Numbered from the stretch's first letter, positions 38,443 to 48,552 are shown. The stretch is 49,695 bases of DNA from Deltaproteobacteria bacterium (GCA_029933005.1 JAOZOY010000014.1:1-49695), one strand, 5' to 3'. The notes: generated from the sequence alone by a model not told the origin. Translations and numbers: made by a program.

Positions 38443-38507
38443 CCACGAACCCCACGAAATAACGCAAAAATTTTCTTTTATTTTCGTGTAGTTCGGGGAT
38501 TTCGTGG
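38443..38507. repeat. Intergenic imperfect inverted repeat of CCACGAA...TTCGTGG type
   Basis: ccacgaaccccacgaaataacgcaaaaattttcttttattttcgtgtagttcggggatttcgtgg between livM and iorB. Confidence 0.65.
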
Positions 38508-38525
38508 CAAAAATGATTATTCCAA

Positions 38526-39026
38526 TTATCCTTCAAGCCCTCGTCGGAAGGCCGCCAGGTTCGAATCGATAAAACGCTCCCTGGATATCTCTCTGATGGC
38601 TGTTTCCAGTTGTTCCTGCCCGCAGAACAGGGAGTTGTATTTGGTGGCAAATCCCAACATGATCAGATTTGTCAATACATTACTGCCCATTTTCCTGGCC
38701 AGTTCCGTGGCGGAAATATTCTTGTAAGAGCCGGTTTTTGAAGTATTGACAAAAAGATCCGCCCCGGATCTCAGCAGCCCCTGATGAACATCAAGATTAT
38801 CAGCATGAAGAAAGAGGCCGATATCCCCCTGACCCTGGCGGACCAGGGGGCTTCGGAATGGTCCTGCCTTGACGAAAGAAATGACACTGCCGCCGCGTTG
38901 CGCCATGCCATGGGTTTCGGATGTCATAATTTCAAGCCCCATACTTACACCGGCGCCGGCTATAATCCGAGTCAGAAACAAAATCCCCTGCCCGCCCATG
39001 CCGCTTACAATAATTTGCTGTTTCAT
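38526..39026 (-). CDS. iorB: Indolepyruvate ferredoxin oxidoreductase beta subunit
   Basis: MKQQIIVSGMGGQGILFLTRIIAGAGVSMGLEIMTSETHGMAQRGGSVISFVK; overlaps iorA stop by ATGA. Confidence 0.92.
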   Translation of the reverse strand: MKQQIIVSGMGGQGILFLTRIIAGAGVSMGLEIMTSETHGMAQRGGSVISFVKAGPFRSPLVRQGQGDIGLFLHADNLDVHQGLLRSGADLFVNTSKTGSYKNISATELARKMGSNVLTNLIMLGFATKYNSLFCGQEQLETAIREISRERFIDSNLAAFRRGLEG

Positions 39027-40873
39027 GATTGGCTTCCTCCCTTTCTGACGATGGAGCCGGTGGGACATACCTGATCACAGATGCCGCAGCCCACACAGAG
39101 ATCAGGATCAATTGAGGCCTGTTCCTCCTCCTCATCCAGGCTGATGGCCGGACATTCAAACTGATTAACGCAGATGCCGCAGCCAATGCAGTCATCGCTG
39201 ATCTCCATCTCAATCACGTCCTGCTTGAGTTGATTGCTTTTGTCCATCAGGCAGGGATGTTTGGCAATGAGCACGGCCACACCGCCCTGGTCACCGCGGC
39301 AGAACTGATCCGCTTCCTTAAGCAGGGCGGAAAAACCCTTGATGTCATATGGATCACATTCCCGCAGAAAACGGACTCCGCTGGCCTTGACCAGATCAGG
39401 GATAAAGGCCTGGTTGCCGGGACTGCCGTCAGCCAGGACACCGCTCTGAGGAGTGGGCTGCTGACCGGTCATGGCCGTGGTGGAGTTGTCCAGGATAGTA
39501 ACGATGATCCGTGCTTTCTGGGTTACGGCATTAACCAGGGCCGGAATGCCGGCGTGGAAAAAGGTAGAGTCGCCGATGGTGACAACAATCGTGGGATAAT
39601 CCGGCCCGTCCTGGGCATAGGCATGATAAAAACCGGCCCCCATGCTGATACAGGCCCCCATGCAGTGACAGGTGTCCACGGCGCCCAGGTTCATGCCCAG
39701 GGTGTAACAGCCGATATCGCTGGGAAAAATGCCCTTGGGAAAGGTTCTTTTGATGGCAAAAAATGAGGCGCGATGCGGACAACCCGGACATAATGACGGC
39801 CTCCGGCCCCGTGCGGGCGGGCCGCTTTCAACAGTCTCGGGTCTGGGCAGATCAAGAAAATCAAGCAGTAGAGTATGAATGATATCAGGTGTCAACTCAC
39901 CCTGTCCCGGCACGTGGCCGGAAAGCCGGCCCCGGGCCTCACGCAGGCCCAGTTGCATTTCGATCACCGTGTCGGTTTCTTCCAGAATCAGAACCTTTTC
40001 ATCCCTCTCTCTGATCTGCCGGCAGAATTCCCTGTTGAGCGGAAAAGGCATTTTGACCTGATAGAGCTGAACCTGATTCAACATATCCAGTTCATCGAGC
40101 AAATCAAACACATTGGCAAAAGCCATGCCCGAGGCAATAATGCAGGGTACCCTGCCCTCTTTTTCCGGGCTGGACTTGCTGACCGGAAAGGGTTTGAGCC
40201 TTTCTTCCGTGCTAATGGCGGCAAGTTTGTCATTTAATTCACTGTGCAGGCCGGTGAGAAAGGCAGGCGTGGCCACCCAGCGGCCGGGGTTCTTCTCAAA
40301 GGCTGCCTGCCGTTGCAGATGAAGCGGTTTACCCAGGGTGATGTTCTGGCGGGAGTGACAGATCCTGGTGGTGGGTCGCAGGATAACCGGAATCTCGTAC
40401 TGTTCGGAAAGTTCAAAGGCGGCAGTGATCATCTCCCTGGCCTCGGCCGGGCTGCTGGGGTCAAAGACCGGGGCCTTGGCAAAGAGGGCGAAAAGACGGG
40501 TGTCCTGCTCGGTCTGGGAGCTGTGCGGGCCGGGATCATCGGCTACAATCAGCACAAAGCCACCCTTGACGCCGAGATAGGTGGAACGGGTAAAGGGATC
40601 GGCCGCCACATTAAGCCCCACCTGTTTCATGATCACGGCCGAGCGTTTGCCAGTGTAGCTGTTAGCCAGCGCCACCTCAAAGGCCACCTTCTCATTCACC
40701 GACCATTCAACATGAAGCGGCTCAGCCGCGTCCCCTATATTAGCAACCACGCTGCCGAGAATTTCTGAAGATGGGGTGCCGGGATAGGCTGAAACCAGGG
40801 TGCAGCCGGCCTCCACCAGTCCGCGGCCCATGGCCTCGTTTCCCATGAGTAGTTTCTGTTGTTTGTCTGCCAT
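39023..40873 (-). CDS. iorA: Indolepyruvate ferredoxin oxidoreductase alpha subunit
   Basis: 616 aa; LLMGNEAMGRGLVEAGCTLVSAYPGTPSSEI; PSLCPGCPHRASFFAIKR; GDSTFFHAGIPALVNAV; two C-terminal 4Fe-4S motifs. Confidence 0.95.
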   Translation of the reverse strand: MADKQQKLLMGNEAMGRGLVEAGCTLVSAYPGTPSSEILGSVVANIGDAAEPLHVEWSVNEKVAFEVALANSYTGKRSAVIMKQVGLNVAADPFTRSTYLGVKGGFVLIVADDPGPHSSQTEQDTRLFALFAKAPVFDPSSPAEAREMITAAFELSEQYEIPVILRPTTRICHSRQNITLGKPLHLQRQAAFEKNPGRWVATPAFLTGLHSELNDKLAAISTEERLKPFPVSKSSPEKEGRVPCIIASGMAFANVFDLLDELDMLNQVQLYQVKMPFPLNREFCRQIRERDEKVLILEETDTVIEMQLGLREARGRLSGHVPGQGELTPDIIHTLLLDFLDLPRPETVESGPPARGRRPSLCPGCPHRASFFAIKRTFPKGIFPSDIGCYTLGMNLGAVDTCHCMGACISMGAGFYHAYAQDGPDYPTIVVTIGDSTFFHAGIPALVNAVTQKARIIVTILDNSTTAMTGQQPTPQSGVLADGSPGNQAFIPDLVKASGVRFLRECDPYDIKGFSALLKEADQFCRGDQGGVAVLIAKHPCLMDKSNQLKQDVIEMEISDDCIGCGICVNQFECPAISLDEEEEQASIDPDLCVGCGICDQVCPTGSIVRKGGSQS

Positions 40874-40954
40874 GTTTCGTCTCGTTTCTTAGTTATTTAT
40901 GAATGAAGTCACCAGCTTAATTCTATTTTTCTTTCCTCTCTTCCCCTGCCCTTT

Positions 40955-41821
40955 CTATCTCCCCAACAACCCCTTGGGCCGGACAAAAAGAATCAGTAAT
41001 AAAACAACAAAGGCAACCACATCCTTATAGGCGCTGCTCAGATAACCGGCGGTCAGGGACTCCAGCAGGCCAAGACTTACACCGCCGAGGATGGCACCGG
41101 GAAAGGAGCCAAAGCCGCCAAGGATGGCGCCGGCAAAACCTTTAAGGCCAAGGAGTACTCCTACATCATAGTTCAGGGTCGTGATGGGGGTAACCAGCAC
41201 CCCGGCCAAGCCGCCCAGCGCCCCAGCCAAGCCAAAACTCACGGCTTTGACCCTGCCGGTATGAAGCCCGACAATAGCGGCTGCCTCCTGGTTGGCCGCC
41301 ACCCCGCGCATGGCCAGACCAATGGAAGAATGACGGAAGATCAAAACAAGACCGCAAATTGCAAGAGCTGTAAGAACCAGGATCCAGATGGCCTGGGGCA
41401 TGATGGTGGCCCCCAGAATCCGGATCGGCTCCTCGCCGGACAAAGGCGGAACAGCCATCCGGTTTTTTCCCCAGATCAGTTTCATCAAACCCCGCAGGAT
41501 GATGGAAATACCGATGGTCAAAAAAATAAGAACCAGTTGGTTATCGGATCGTGAAGGCCGGATACCGATCCACTCCACCAGCATGGCGATGAGGGTGACA
41601 CCGATGATGGCCGCTGCCAGGGCAAATGGCATGGGCAGGCCAAATGAAAAGAGACCGCTGAACAGGAGCATACCGCCCAGGGTGACAAAATCCACCTGGA
41701 CAAAGTTGACAATACCCATGGTATTGTGCACCACGCAGAAACCAAGGGCGATGAGGGAATAGATAGCGCCGCTGGTCAGCCCGGAAAAGATAAATTGCAG
41801 TAAATCCTGATAGGGGGTCAA
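40955..41821 (-). CDS. livH: Liv-type ABC transporter permease
   Basis: 288 aa; FSGLTSGAIYSLIALGFCVVHNTMGIVNFVQVDFVTLGG. Confidence 0.92.
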   Translation of the reverse strand: MTPYQDLLQFIFSGLTSGAIYSLIALGFCVVHNTMGIVNFVQVDFVTLGGMLLFSGLFSFGLPMPFALAAAIIGVTLIAMLVEWIGIRPSRSDNQLVLIFLTIGISIILRGLMKLIWGKNRMAVPPLSGEEPIRILGATIMPQAIWILVLTALAICGLVLIFRHSSIGLAMRGVAANQEAAAIVGLHTGRVKAVSFGLAGALGGLAGVLVTPITTLNYDVGVLLGLKGFAGAILGGFGSFPGAILGGVSLGLLESLTAGYLSSAYKDVVAFVVLLLILFVRPKGLLGR

Positions 41822-42001
41822 AAAACTCGCCTTGAATAAAAAAATCAGCTAATTTGCCGTAAAAACAAAGATGATAAAAAAGGACTTATAAATGTTCAAT
41901 TCATCCATAATTCAGCCTCGTGCACAATACTGCAAACCAGGGAAAAGTCAACGGCAGCAGGCCGGTAACGTCATGTTTACAAGGACTGTGGTTCCCATAA
42001 A

Positions 42002-42937
42002 TTAGTGACCCGGTGAACGGTTACCTTTTTCCTTATCAATAGGTCCTGTAGACCTGATGTTGATAATTTTATTCAGGATGTCAAACCAGAAAGGTGCGCC
42101 AAGGGAGACGGCTAATGTGGTAATTAATAATCCGGCAAGCTTTGTTAACCAACTTATGAAATTCCCATTTTTTATTAAATCAACTTCTGCATTTTCCCAA
42201 CCAAAAGGGAGCCCTGTTTTGTCAAGATGACTTTTGATCTGTTTAAGTGATTTTAACGCATCACTATTATTAGTTTCGTCCCCCTTCCCGGATATCTCCT
42301 GCTGTCTTTTTGCCATTTCCTGAGCTTGTTGGACAATGGCTTGACGCATAACAGGATCATTGGCCAGAGATTTGGCAATTTGAAAGGTATCGGCATTAAA
42401 GGCAAATGAAACGATAACGGCAAGAATGAGTGTTACTGTCTGGGTCTTTCTTTTATACCACCCGGAAATTCTGTCCATCGAGTTATTGTACCAGACTTCA
42501 ATGTTGGCATGAAAATGAGTTATATCGTCTTTTGCGTCATCAAGGAGAATTAAAAGGTTTTGACGGAGAGGCGACTGGCTGGGAAGTTTGGCAATATCTT
42601 GACGAATATTTTCAAATGTTTTTGATTCATCCCCGTCAGAGGGAGCAATAAGATCAAGTAAGACAAGACTGAATATCCGCGGTGGAATATAAGACGGTTT
42701 TCTGCCATCTGATTTTTGCCCGTAGAGACTTCTGATCATAGGGTGATTATAAAACTCATCTTCAAATCCTGGCTGATCCTTATCGGTTAATAAATTCCTG
42801 ATTCCGATTTCCAGATTTTTTGCCCGCCAATTAAAAATTCCAGCGATAATTTCATTGGCAGCGGTGCAAGCTAAACTTAAAATCAGGTAAATAAAGATAA
42901 CGCCGATGGTGATATCAAGTGCCTGTAGTCCTGTCAT
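42002..42937 (-). CDS. Hypothetical membrane protein
   Basis: 311 aa; N- and C-terminal hydrophobic segments; AAAGGAGG site upstream of ATG; no family recognised. Confidence 0.75.
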   Translation of the reverse strand: MTGLQALDITIGVIFIYLILSLACTAANEIIAGIFNWRAKNLEIGIRNLLTDKDQPGFEDEFYNHPMIRSLYGQKSDGRKPSYIPPRIFSLVLLDLIAPSDGDESKTFENIRQDIAKLPSQSPLRQNLLILLDDAKDDITHFHANIEVWYNNSMDRISGWYKRKTQTVTLILAVIVSFAFNADTFQIAKSLANDPVMRQAIVQQAQEMAKRQQEISGKGDETNNSDALKSLKQIKSHLDKTGLPFGWENAEVDLIKNGNFISWLTKLAGLLITTLAVSLGAPFWFDILNKIINIRSTGPIDKEKGNRSPGH

Positions 42938-43187
42938 TTAGGATCCTCCTTTAAGCGGTAAGATTTGGTGCCTGTGATCGCTTACGTCCACCCCCTCTTC
43001 CGGCAGCCAGGCCAGATGGTTGTCAATTAAATGGCCTGGGCCGCCTTTTGCTCAGCTAATTCGAGTCTTGTGGATTATTTGGATGATTCACAATAGCAAT
43101 GAGGTAAAAAATAGCAAGTTTAAATCCTTAAATCGTTAGGAAGTTCCGCTGCAAATTTGCATCGGTCTGCTGGCGGAGAGGATTCTT

Positions 43188-45203
43188 TCAGCACAATAGG
43201 CTGGACACTGATCCTCTTTCCATAATCAAATTGGCAAGAGAATCAACCCGGACCTGAAAATCTTTTGTGACCAGGATTGTGGTATAGTCATCAATGATCA
43301 GGGCAGGGCCGGAAAAGGACTGACCGGTTGACAAATGTTTTCTCAGATAAAGATTGACCCGCGCCCTGCCCTCTTCAAAAAGGACTGTACGCTGTCCCTC
43401 TATTTCCGGCAAGGAAGAAACCTGCCGCAACTGTCTGGGAAGAGGTTGTTTTTCTCTTTTAAGCCGCAGGGTGCAGCGAATTGAGACCAGCTCCAGGGGA
43501 GCATTTTCCATGGCGTAGCCAAAATGCTGCTCATGAAGCTGATGGAATTTTTTTCTAAAATCCTTGTCGTAGGAAATGGTCAGCTCAAAGGACTGTCCCT
43601 TATAGCGTAGATCAAGAAAACGCTTAATTTCAAGCTCGCCTCTGCCGCAGATATCCTCCAGTTCCACCTTGCCTTTTTTGATAAGATCTACAAAGGCTGC
43701 GTCAATTTCCCTGCTCCGCAGTTTGTCTCCCGTCAGGAAAAGGGGTTTGCTGTAATCAAGAGCAGGATCAGCCTGGACCATGCCTTGGGCGGAAAGGATA
43801 CCTGCCCTGGCCGGCACGACAATTGTGGCAATTTCAAGTTCCTCGGCCAGGGCACAGCAGTGCAGACCAGATGCGCCGCCAAAGGAAAACAGGGTGAAAT
43901 CCTTGGGATCATATCCTCGCTCCACCGAGACCGCCCGAATTGCCCTGGCCATGCCAACGTTGACGATCCTGATGATTCCAAGGGATGCCTGTTCCTTTTC
44001 CATGTCAAGACGCTCGGCCAGTTCTACTATGCAGCGCTCCACGGCTTCACTGTCCAGGATCATCCGTCCGCCAAGGAAACGGTCGGGCAGTAAACGGCCG
44101 AGGAAAAGATTGGCGTCGGTTACCGTGATATCCCGTCCCTTGCCGTAACAGACCGGGCCGGGATCAGCACCGGCGCTTTCAGGACCAACATGAAGCAGAC
44201 CGCCTTGATCAATTCCGGCGATTGAACCGCCGCCGGCGCCCACGGTATGAATGTCCATGACCTGGATCCCCACCGGGTATCCGTCTATCTGATGCTCTCG
44301 TGTCAGGGTCGGCCTGCCGTCGCAAAGGGACACATCCGTGGAAGTGCCCCCCATGTCAAAGGTGATGATTTTACCCATGCCCATTTCCCGGGCCAGGTAA
44401 AAAGCTCCTTGAACGCCGCCGGCCGGGCCGGACAGTACCGTATGAACGGCTCTTTTTTCAATGGAACGGGCCGGCAGCACAGACCCGTTTGACTGTTGCA
44501 CGGAAAGAGAGACCGTTGTCAGATTTTCATTTAAGCGATGAATGTAGGAAGAGATCACCGGCGCAAGATAGGCGTTGATCAGTGTTGTTACCAATCGCTC
44601 ATATTCGCGGAATTCCGGCAACAATTCCGCAGATAAAGTTACGGGTAATCCCAAGGGGGCAAGCTCGTCCCTGATCCGTTTTTCATGATCAGGATTGGCA
44701 TAGGAATGCAGGAAACAGACGGCAACAGATTCAATCTCAAGAGAGCGGCAGATTCGTCTCAGCCTTTTGCCGACGCTTGTGCCCAGGGGAGTCTGAACAG
44801 TACCGTCCCACAGGACCCTTTCTTTGACCCCGACAATATTTTTTCGGGGAATGATCTCGGCCGGACGTTCCACGTTCAGATCATAAAGACTCGGCCGATT
44901 CTGCCGGCCGATGGTCAAGATATCCTCAAAACCATGGGTGGTGACGAGCAGAGTTTTCGCACCCTTTCTTTCCAGAAAACTGTTTGTTCCCACCGTGGTG
45001 CCGTGAATGATCTCAAATCCTGCGGGAAGATCGGCAAAAAAATGGCTTAATCCTCTGAGAATAGCCCGACTTGGATCATCCGGGGTTGAGGATATCTTGA
45101 AGGTTTGAATTGCTTTACTGGTCTGGAGAAAAAAATCCGTAAAGGTGCCGCCCGTGTCGATTCCCAGTTTGAGAAGGGGTTGATGTGATTTTAAGGATGG
45201 CAT
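43188..45203 (-). CDS. Hydantoinase/oxoprolinase A-family protein
   Basis: 671 aa; LKLGIDTGGTFTDFFL; IIHGTTVGTNSFLERKGAKTLLVTTHGFEDILTIGRQNRPSLYDL; TFDMGGTSTDVSL. Confidence 0.93.
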   Translation of the reverse strand: MPSLKSHQPLLKLGIDTGGTFTDFFLQTSKAIQTFKISSTPDDPSRAILRGLSHFFADLPAGFEIIHGTTVGTNSFLERKGAKTLLVTTHGFEDILTIGRQNRPSLYDLNVERPAEIIPRKNIVGVKERVLWDGTVQTPLGTSVGKRLRRICRSLEIESVAVCFLHSYANPDHEKRIRDELAPLGLPVTLSAELLPEFREYERLVTTLINAYLAPVISSYIHRLNENLTTVSLSVQQSNGSVLPARSIEKRAVHTVLSGPAGGVQGAFYLAREMGMGKIITFDMGGTSTDVSLCDGRPTLTREHQIDGYPVGIQVMDIHTVGAGGGSIAGIDQGGLLHVGPESAGADPGPVCYGKGRDITVTDANLFLGRLLPDRFLGGRMILDSEAVERCIVELAERLDMEKEQASLGIIRIVNVGMARAIRAVSVERGYDPKDFTLFSFGGASGLHCCALAEELEIATIVVPARAGILSAQGMVQADPALDYSKPLFLTGDKLRSREIDAAFVDLIKKGKVELEDICGRGELEIKRFLDLRYKGQSFELTISYDKDFRKKFHQLHEQHFGYAMENAPLELVSIRCTLRLKREKQPLPRQLRQVSSLPEIEGQRTVLFEEGRARVNLYLRKHLSTGQSFSGPALIIDDYTTILVTKDFQVRVDSLANLIMERGSVSSLLC

Positions 45204-45207
45204 GGGG

Positions 45208-45245
45208 TTCAGGAGTCAGAAGACAGGAGACAGAAGACAGAAATC
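45208..45245. repeat. CTGACTTCTGTC-family intergenic repeat, copy 5, opposite orientation
   Basis: ttcaggagtcagaagacaggagacagaagacagaaatc between hyuA-like start and M48 stop. Confidence 0.6.
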
Positions 45246-45286
45246 AGAATAACAGTTGATATTTTCTTGCTTCTATATTCCGGCGC

Positions 45287-46696
45287 CTATCCTTTCACAT
45301 CTTGAATTTTTTCAAGTATTTCATCAACTTCTTTCTGTAACTTACTGACAGTAGGTAGTAATTGTCTAGCCTTGTGTAAATGAAAGGTTGCGGTATTAAA
45401 ATTTCCATCACAGAAATAATATTTCCCCAGGTAAAAATGGGCCTCGCCCTTATCGCCGTAGCCGGAGAAAATTTCGGCGATCTGATAATAGAGACCGGGA
45501 TAATTCGGAATCTCGCTCGACAGTTGATCGTAGAGAATAAGGGCTCTTTCGGGATTACCTGTTTTTTGCAGAGTTTTTGCCAGATGAAAGTTGTTATACC
45601 AGTTTCCCGGTTCTTGATTACGCACCTTCAGAAAATGAGACAGGGCATGATCGATATTTCCCTGTTGAAAATCTATGACGCCCAGATCAGTCAACAAAAT
45701 CGGTTTATCCGGAAAAAACTGAATCACTTTCAATAAATTTTCTCTGGCCCGGTCAAACTCGTTATTCATTAAATAAGCCTGAGACAGACCATAGTAGGCC
45801 ATGATTTTTTCAGTTACATTTTCGCTTGTGCGGAGAATTTTCCGATAGCGGGGAAAAAGCTTCATGGGATTTTCCGTCAAACTGAAAATTCGATTCTTAA
45901 TACGGTTAAAATTGAATTGATCGGTCATCCTGTATTCAGCGCCAGGATCCTGGATAATCATATCCTCGACATATCCCATTCTGACCTGGGGCTCAGGGTG
46001 AGTTAAAAGGTATGGGGGCGGTTTGCCCATGCTGATTTTACTGATTCGATACATTTTTTTGAGCATGGATACCATGTCTTCGGGGTTGCGTTTATTGGCA
46101 ACCATGGATTTATACCCGACACGATCGGCCTCCTCCTCATCCCGCCGGCTGAATGTCAGGCTCATGGAGGTTCCGGTTGCCATGCCGCCGGTGATCAGGG
46201 CCTGGGAAAGAGCACCGCCGCCCATAAGCACACCGGCAAGCATGAGGGCCACGGTACTGGTGTTGATCTTGGAGGACTTGCCGATACGATCGGCAATATG
46301 GCGACTTGAGACATGCCCGCACTCATGGGCGACAACACTGAAAAGCTCCCCTTCATTATCCATTTTCTTCAGCAGACCGGAATGAACAAACACAAGACCT
46401 GAAGGGGCGGCAAAGGCATTAAAAGCCTTATCAGCAATCATATAAAAATGGTAATGAAAGTATTGAGAACCGGTCACCGAAAGGACTTCATCGCCTATTC
46501 CATTGATATACTGAGAAATATCCGGATCATCAAGCAACCTGAATTGCAGACGGATGACAGTGAGCAATTTTTCTCCATATTCCCGCTCCTCTCCCACCGT
46601 AAAGGCCCGCACCAATCCATTGCCACTCAAAAAGGTGAACTCTGAAAAGAGAAAGAAAAAGAGAATTGTAAGGCTGATGCAGCGTTTGAATAACAT
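45287..46696 (-). CDS. M48-family metalloprotease with TPR-like C-terminus (BepA-like)
   Basis: VVAHECGHVSSRH zinc motif; SRRDEEEADRVGYKSM; repeats in the C-terminal half. Start set at MLFKRCISLTILFFFLFS. Confidence 0.9.
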   Translation of the reverse strand: MLFKRCISLTILFFFLFSEFTFLSGNGLVRAFTVGEEREYGEKLLTVIRLQFRLLDDPDISQYINGIGDEVLSVTGSQYFHYHFYMIADKAFNAFAAPSGLVFVHSGLLKKMDNEGELFSVVAHECGHVSSRHIADRIGKSSKINTSTVALMLAGVLMGGGALSQALITGGMATGTSMSLTFSRRDEEEADRVGYKSMVANKRNPEDMVSMLKKMYRISKISMGKPPPYLLTHPEPQVRMGYVEDMIIQDPGAEYRMTDQFNFNRIKNRIFSLTENPMKLFPRYRKILRTSENVTEKIMAYYGLSQAYLMNNEFDRARENLLKVIQFFPDKPILLTDLGVIDFQQGNIDHALSHFLKVRNQEPGNWYNNFHLAKTLQKTGNPERALILYDQLSSEIPNYPGLYYQIAEIFSGYGDKGEAHFYLGKYYFCDGNFNTATFHLHKARQLLPTVSKLQKEVDEILEKIQDVKG

Positions 46697-46795
46697 TGGT
46701 CTATTGGTCCTGTTGGTCTTGCTGGTCCAAAGTCTATCTCTATTATACAAATTAATCAGACTGACAAGACTAATAATACTGTTATAATCAGACAA
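46693..46795. repeat. Second copy of the TTGGTCnTG / AAGACTAAn degenerate intergenic repeat
   Basis: attggtctattggtcctgttggtcttgctggtcc...aatcagactgacaagactaataatactg; same motifs and arrangement as 8118-8280. Confidence 0.65.
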
Positions 46796-46872
46796 TCACT
46801 TTTTTAAAATTGTTCTCTATTTATCCTGTCGTCTTGCATTCCTCAAAAAATACGGTATAGAGTAGAATTCCC

Positions 46873-48552
46873 ATGCTCAGAGAATTAAAAATATCCAATC
46901 TGGCCCTGATCGAGGAGCTTCATCTTGATTTCAGTGAAGGGCTGATTGTCTTGACCGGTGAAACCGGCGCCGGAAAATCCATTGTCCTCCAGGCAATTCA
47001 CCTGCTTTCAGGCGGAAAGGCTTCGGCGACCTGGGTTCGCAGTGGGGCAAAACAGGCAACAATTGAAGCTCTTTTTGAAATCGGCCCGGGCCACTCACAA
47101 CTTCTCAACCTGCTTCAGGAAAAAGGTTTTGACAGTGATGGCGAAATCATCATCAAACGTATTCTGTCTGCCAAAGGCAAAAGCCGCTTTTATCTGAACG
47201 GCAGTCTGTCAACAGCCAGGCTGATCAGTGAAATCTGCGGAAATCTTCTTAATGTTGCCAGCCAGCATGACCACCAGCAGCTCCTTGTCCCCGGGTTTCA
47301 GCTTGATTTTCTCGATTCAGTGGCAGAACTCAAAAACCTGCGTGAACAGTTTGCGAATCTCTATGACGACTGGCAGGTGAAAAAAAAAGAATTAGAGAGG
47401 CTGCGTACACAGGAGATGGACAAGGAGCAGCGCCGGGATTTTCTTAATTTTCAGTGTAAGGAAATCAGCCAGGCAAAACTGACTCCGGGCGAGGATTTAA
47501 AACTGGTAGAAGAAAAAGATCGACTGAAAAGCAGTGATGAGCTGAATCGGCTGGGCCGTAAAAGTTACTCCCTGCTACAGGATGCATCGGCCAATCATTT
47601 ATCTCTACTCAGAAAAAACATGGATCAGATGGCTGCCCTGGATCAATCCATTGCGGATTTGAGTGAAAATGTGGCTGGTTATTGCTACCAACTCGAGGAT
47701 CAACTCGCAGGCCTGCGTGATTATCTGGACTCCATCCCCAATAATCCGGCCCGGCTTGATGAGATCTGTGCCAGGATTGATCTTCTCCAACAGTTGAAAC
47801 GAAAATACGGCCCGGATCTTGATAATGTCATTCGGTATGGGCAAAAGGCTAAAGAGAAATTGGCCGAACTTGATGCACTTGAACATAATCTCGACCGATT
47901 GGCTGCAGAGCTTGCGAAAAGCGAACAGCAACTGCTGCACGATGCTGCTGAACTTTCAGAGCAAAGAAAAAAACATGGCCGGGAGATCACAAAAAAAATC
48001 ATTAATGAGCTTCACTTTCTGGCCTTGGATCAGGCGGTCTTTAAAATTTTCTTCCATGATCCGCAAAAAAACAGACTCGCACGTATGACCAGGAAAGGAA
48101 TAGACCAGCCCGAGTTTCTTTTTTCAGCAAATCCCGGTGAACCGCCAAAACCCGTGGCCAAGGTGGCCTCAGGCGGCGAACTTTCCCGCCTCATGCTGGC
48201 CCTGAAATGCCTTCTGGCCAGAAAAGACCAGGTGGAATCCGTAATATTTGATGAGATTGATGCGGGGATCAGCGGCAAGGCGGCTGAGGCCGTGGCCAAA
48301 AAAATCAAGGAACTTGCTGTCCATCACCAGGTTATCTGTATCACCCATCTCCCCCAGATCGCCTCTTATGCCGAAGAGCATTTTCTGGTCGCAAAATCCG
48401 TGCAAGGACAACGGACCCGCTCAACCATCACGCGTCTTCAGCCGGACGAGTTAGCACATGAACTGAGCCGCATGCTTGATGGTGATTCCGTCACTGAAAA
48501 GACTCTGGCCTATGCCGGAGAACTTTTGCGGAGACATCAAAAGAATGTCTGA
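46873..48552 (+). CDS. recN: DNA repair protein RecN
   Basis: 559 aa; MLRELKISNLALIEELHLDFSEGLIVLTGETGAGKSIVLQAI; VASGGELSRLMLALK; VIFDEIDAGISG. Confidence 0.97.
   Translation: MLRELKISNLALIEELHLDFSEGLIVLTGETGAGKSIVLQAIHLLSGGKASATWVRSGAKQATIEALFEIGPGHSQLLNLLQEKGFDSDGEIIIKRILSAKGKSRFYLNGSLSTARLISEICGNLLNVASQHDHQQLLVPGFQLDFLDSVAELKNLREQFANLYDDWQVKKKELERLRTQEMDKEQRRDFLNFQCKEISQAKLTPGEDLKLVEEKDRLKSSDELNRLGRKSYSLLQDASANHLSLLRKNMDQMAALDQSIADLSENVAGYCYQLEDQLAGLRDYLDSIPNNPARLDEICARIDLLQQLKRKYGPDLDNVIRYGQKAKEKLAELDALEHNLDRLAAELAKSEQQLLHDAAELSEQRKKHGREITKKIINELHFLALDQAVFKIFFHDPQKNRLARMTRKGIDQPEFLFSANPGEPPKPVAKVASGGELSRLMLALKCLLARKDQVESVIFDEIDAGISGKAAEAVAKKIKELAVHHQVICITHLPQIASYAEEHFLVAKSVQGQRTRSTITRLQPDELAHELSRMLDGDSVTEKTLAYAGELLRRHQKNV

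Noticed and set aside
43130-43190. TGA after SSLLC at the hyuA-like end as a Sec codon
   Set aside because: Read-through gives a short low-complexity tail (KNPLRQQTDANLQRNFLTI) with no family match; normal stop.
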